Below the pieces are notes generated by a model. The model was not told the origin of the DNA. It saw only the letters and a program-made list of their open reading frames with translations, and did not search any database. A stretch of 7,192 nt of DNA from Draconibacterium sp. GTDB taxonomy: Bacteria > Bacteroidota > Bacteroidia > Bacteroidales > Prolixibacteraceae. Positions 6,770 through 7,192 of the stretch are shown here, in pieces. The stretch covers positions 1 through 7,192 of the forward strand of contig JADIYN010000004.1 in assembly GCA_016705335.1 (NCBI GenBank), read 5' to 3'. Both the position numbers and the translations under genes were made by a program. Positions within the stretch are counted from its first letter, which is position 1, and the number at the start of each line of letters is the position of its first letter.

Positions 6770-6778
6770 ATCAGGCAT

Positions 6779-6952
6779 TTACTGCTCCTCTGCGCCTTCT
6801 TCATCAACCCAATTCCTGCAATAATTCTTAACCTCTTTTTTTCAATTTATCCAATCTTATGAAAACATTTTCAACACCACCAATAATTGCTGCAATCTCT
6901 TGTTCATCTTCGGCAATGGAATACATATCATACCAAGTCAAATAGACCTCAT
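6779..6952 (-). CDS. Short hypothetical protein
   Basis: A charged minus-strand reading frame, not recognised. The readable part is LTWYDMYSIAEDEQEI, AAIIGGVENVFIRLDKLKK, then after removing one A from the A7 run at about 6836-6842 it continues EVKNYCRNWVDEEGAEEQ and stops at 6779-6781. The start is uncertain: the ATG at 6950-6952 joins the frame after one extra T (MRSI then LTWYDMY), while the uninterrupted frame runs further upstream as NEVYLTW and beyond. The upstream extension past 6985 is antisense to a good signal peptide and is unlikely to be coding. The helical, acidic/basic-alternating composition looks protein-like, and the indel pattern matches that of the real genes here. Confidence 0.4.
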
Positions 6953-6975
6953 TTAAAAAGTAAAAACTTTTTAAA
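6952..6975. promoter_or_regulatory. Perfect 10-bp AT-rich inverted repeat
   Basis: TTTAAAAAGT (6952-6961) and ACTTTTTAAA (6966-6975) flank an AAAA spacer. It lies between the short minus-strand frame and the plus-strand signal-peptide gene, 10 bases before the latter's ATG. It could be an operator for a DNA-binding dimer or a weak bidirectional terminator. Confidence 0.4.
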
Positions 6976-6985
6976 TCACCATAAA

Positions 6986-7192
6986 ATGAAAACACTAACT
7001 TTAATCTTTTGCGTAACATTTGTTTCCAGTTTGGCTTTTTCTGTGGGTTCAACAAAAGCTTATCGTAATTGCAATACCTTAGAATTCTGTTTATTTTACT
7101 GATGAAACTCCTGGATATGCGGTAAGGTAATGACAGGATAATATTAAAAACCAACAATGAGTGGCGAAATTAGACCCTGTGTCAAGCGGAAC
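6986..7192 (+). CDS. Start of a secreted hypothetical protein, truncated by the window end
   Basis: The ATG at 6986 opens a textbook signal peptide (MKTLTLIFCVTFVSSLAFSV, then GSTKAYRNCN), which is the main reason for calling it. The frame closes at 7100-7102, but a one-base shift near 7080 continues as NSVYFTDETPGYAVR and later pieces such as NDRIILKTNNEW, so the gene probably runs past 7192. I recognise no family. No Shine-Dalgarno sequence is seen, and an AT-rich inverted repeat lies just upstream. Confidence 0.5.

Larger units (their letters stand above)
6226..6778. other. About 550 bases without a convincing gene
   Basis: AT-rich sequence with stops in all frames and no recognisable protein family. 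The contents I can support are the bulged hairpin at 6289-6309, three CGCTAA words at 6547, 6565 and 6598, a quasi-palindrome at 6741-6760, and two copies of TAAAAAGTAA at 6734 and 6760. A 26-codon minus frame (6542-6622, MRQILAISDLSPSVWYALSG) is locally more GC-rich than its surroundings but matches nothing I know. The segment could be a decayed gene or a regulatory or untranslated region. Confidence 0.5.

Noticed and set aside
6985..7157. N-terminal extension of the short minus-strand gene
   Set aside because: It is antisense to a well-formed signal peptide; only the part below about 6952 looks protein-like.

Overview
The window most likely comes from an AT-rich member of the Bacteroidota, plausibly a marine or sediment Marinilabiliales/Prolixibacteraceae-type organism. 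Four things point there: a TAnnTTTG promoter motif (TATCTTTG at 2346), a lack of strong Shine-Dalgarno sequences, a long-form cold-shock protein with a basic N-terminal tail as found in Bacteroidota, and intergenic degenerate tandem repeats. The lineage call is inference from gene families. No marker RNA is present.

Layout. On the minus strand, 79-1543 encodes a secreted glycoside-hydrolase-like protein. All other recognisable genes are on the plus strand. They are a macro-domain protein (1732-2234), a sigma-70 factor without a recognisable N-terminal half (2484-3042), a cold-shock-domain protein with its own terminator (3073-3515; hairpin 3563-3590), a small hydrophobic hypothetical protein (3722-3931), a DUF1456/YehS-family protein (3938-4376), an aspartate/glutamate racemase-family protein (4637-5317) and a secreted DUF1080 protein (5412-6177) followed by a perfect hairpin. 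A stretch of about 550 bases with no convincing gene follows (6226-6778). After it come a short minus-strand reading frame (6779-6952) and the start of a secreted plus-strand protein that runs off the window end (6986-7192). Three tandem-repeat arrays lie between genes: 8-bp period at 1619-1666, about 21-bp at 4393-4454, and 22-bp at 4554-4619.

Reading the genes. Every recognisable family is broken by single-base insertions or deletions, many in or beside homopolymer runs, while the residues between breaks remain well conserved. The simplest explanation is uncorrected sequencing or assembly error rather than gene decay. Gene limits are therefore given for the reconstructed full-length product, with the frame changes described. 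The open frame seen in any one strand is often only a fragment.

How the genes relate. The two secreted carbohydrate-active candidates (79-1543 and 5412-6177) suggest extracellular or periplasmic polysaccharide or glycoside processing, but they are about 4 kb apart and on opposite strands, so they are not an operon. The sigma factor and cold-shock protein are 30 bases apart and could be co-transcribed stress or growth regulators. The rest looks like ordinary mixed chromosomal content. I did not find a convincing new multi-gene system. The points most worth checking are the N-terminally truncated divergent sigma factor, the repeat arrays, and the hairpin-bearing region at 6740-6985.
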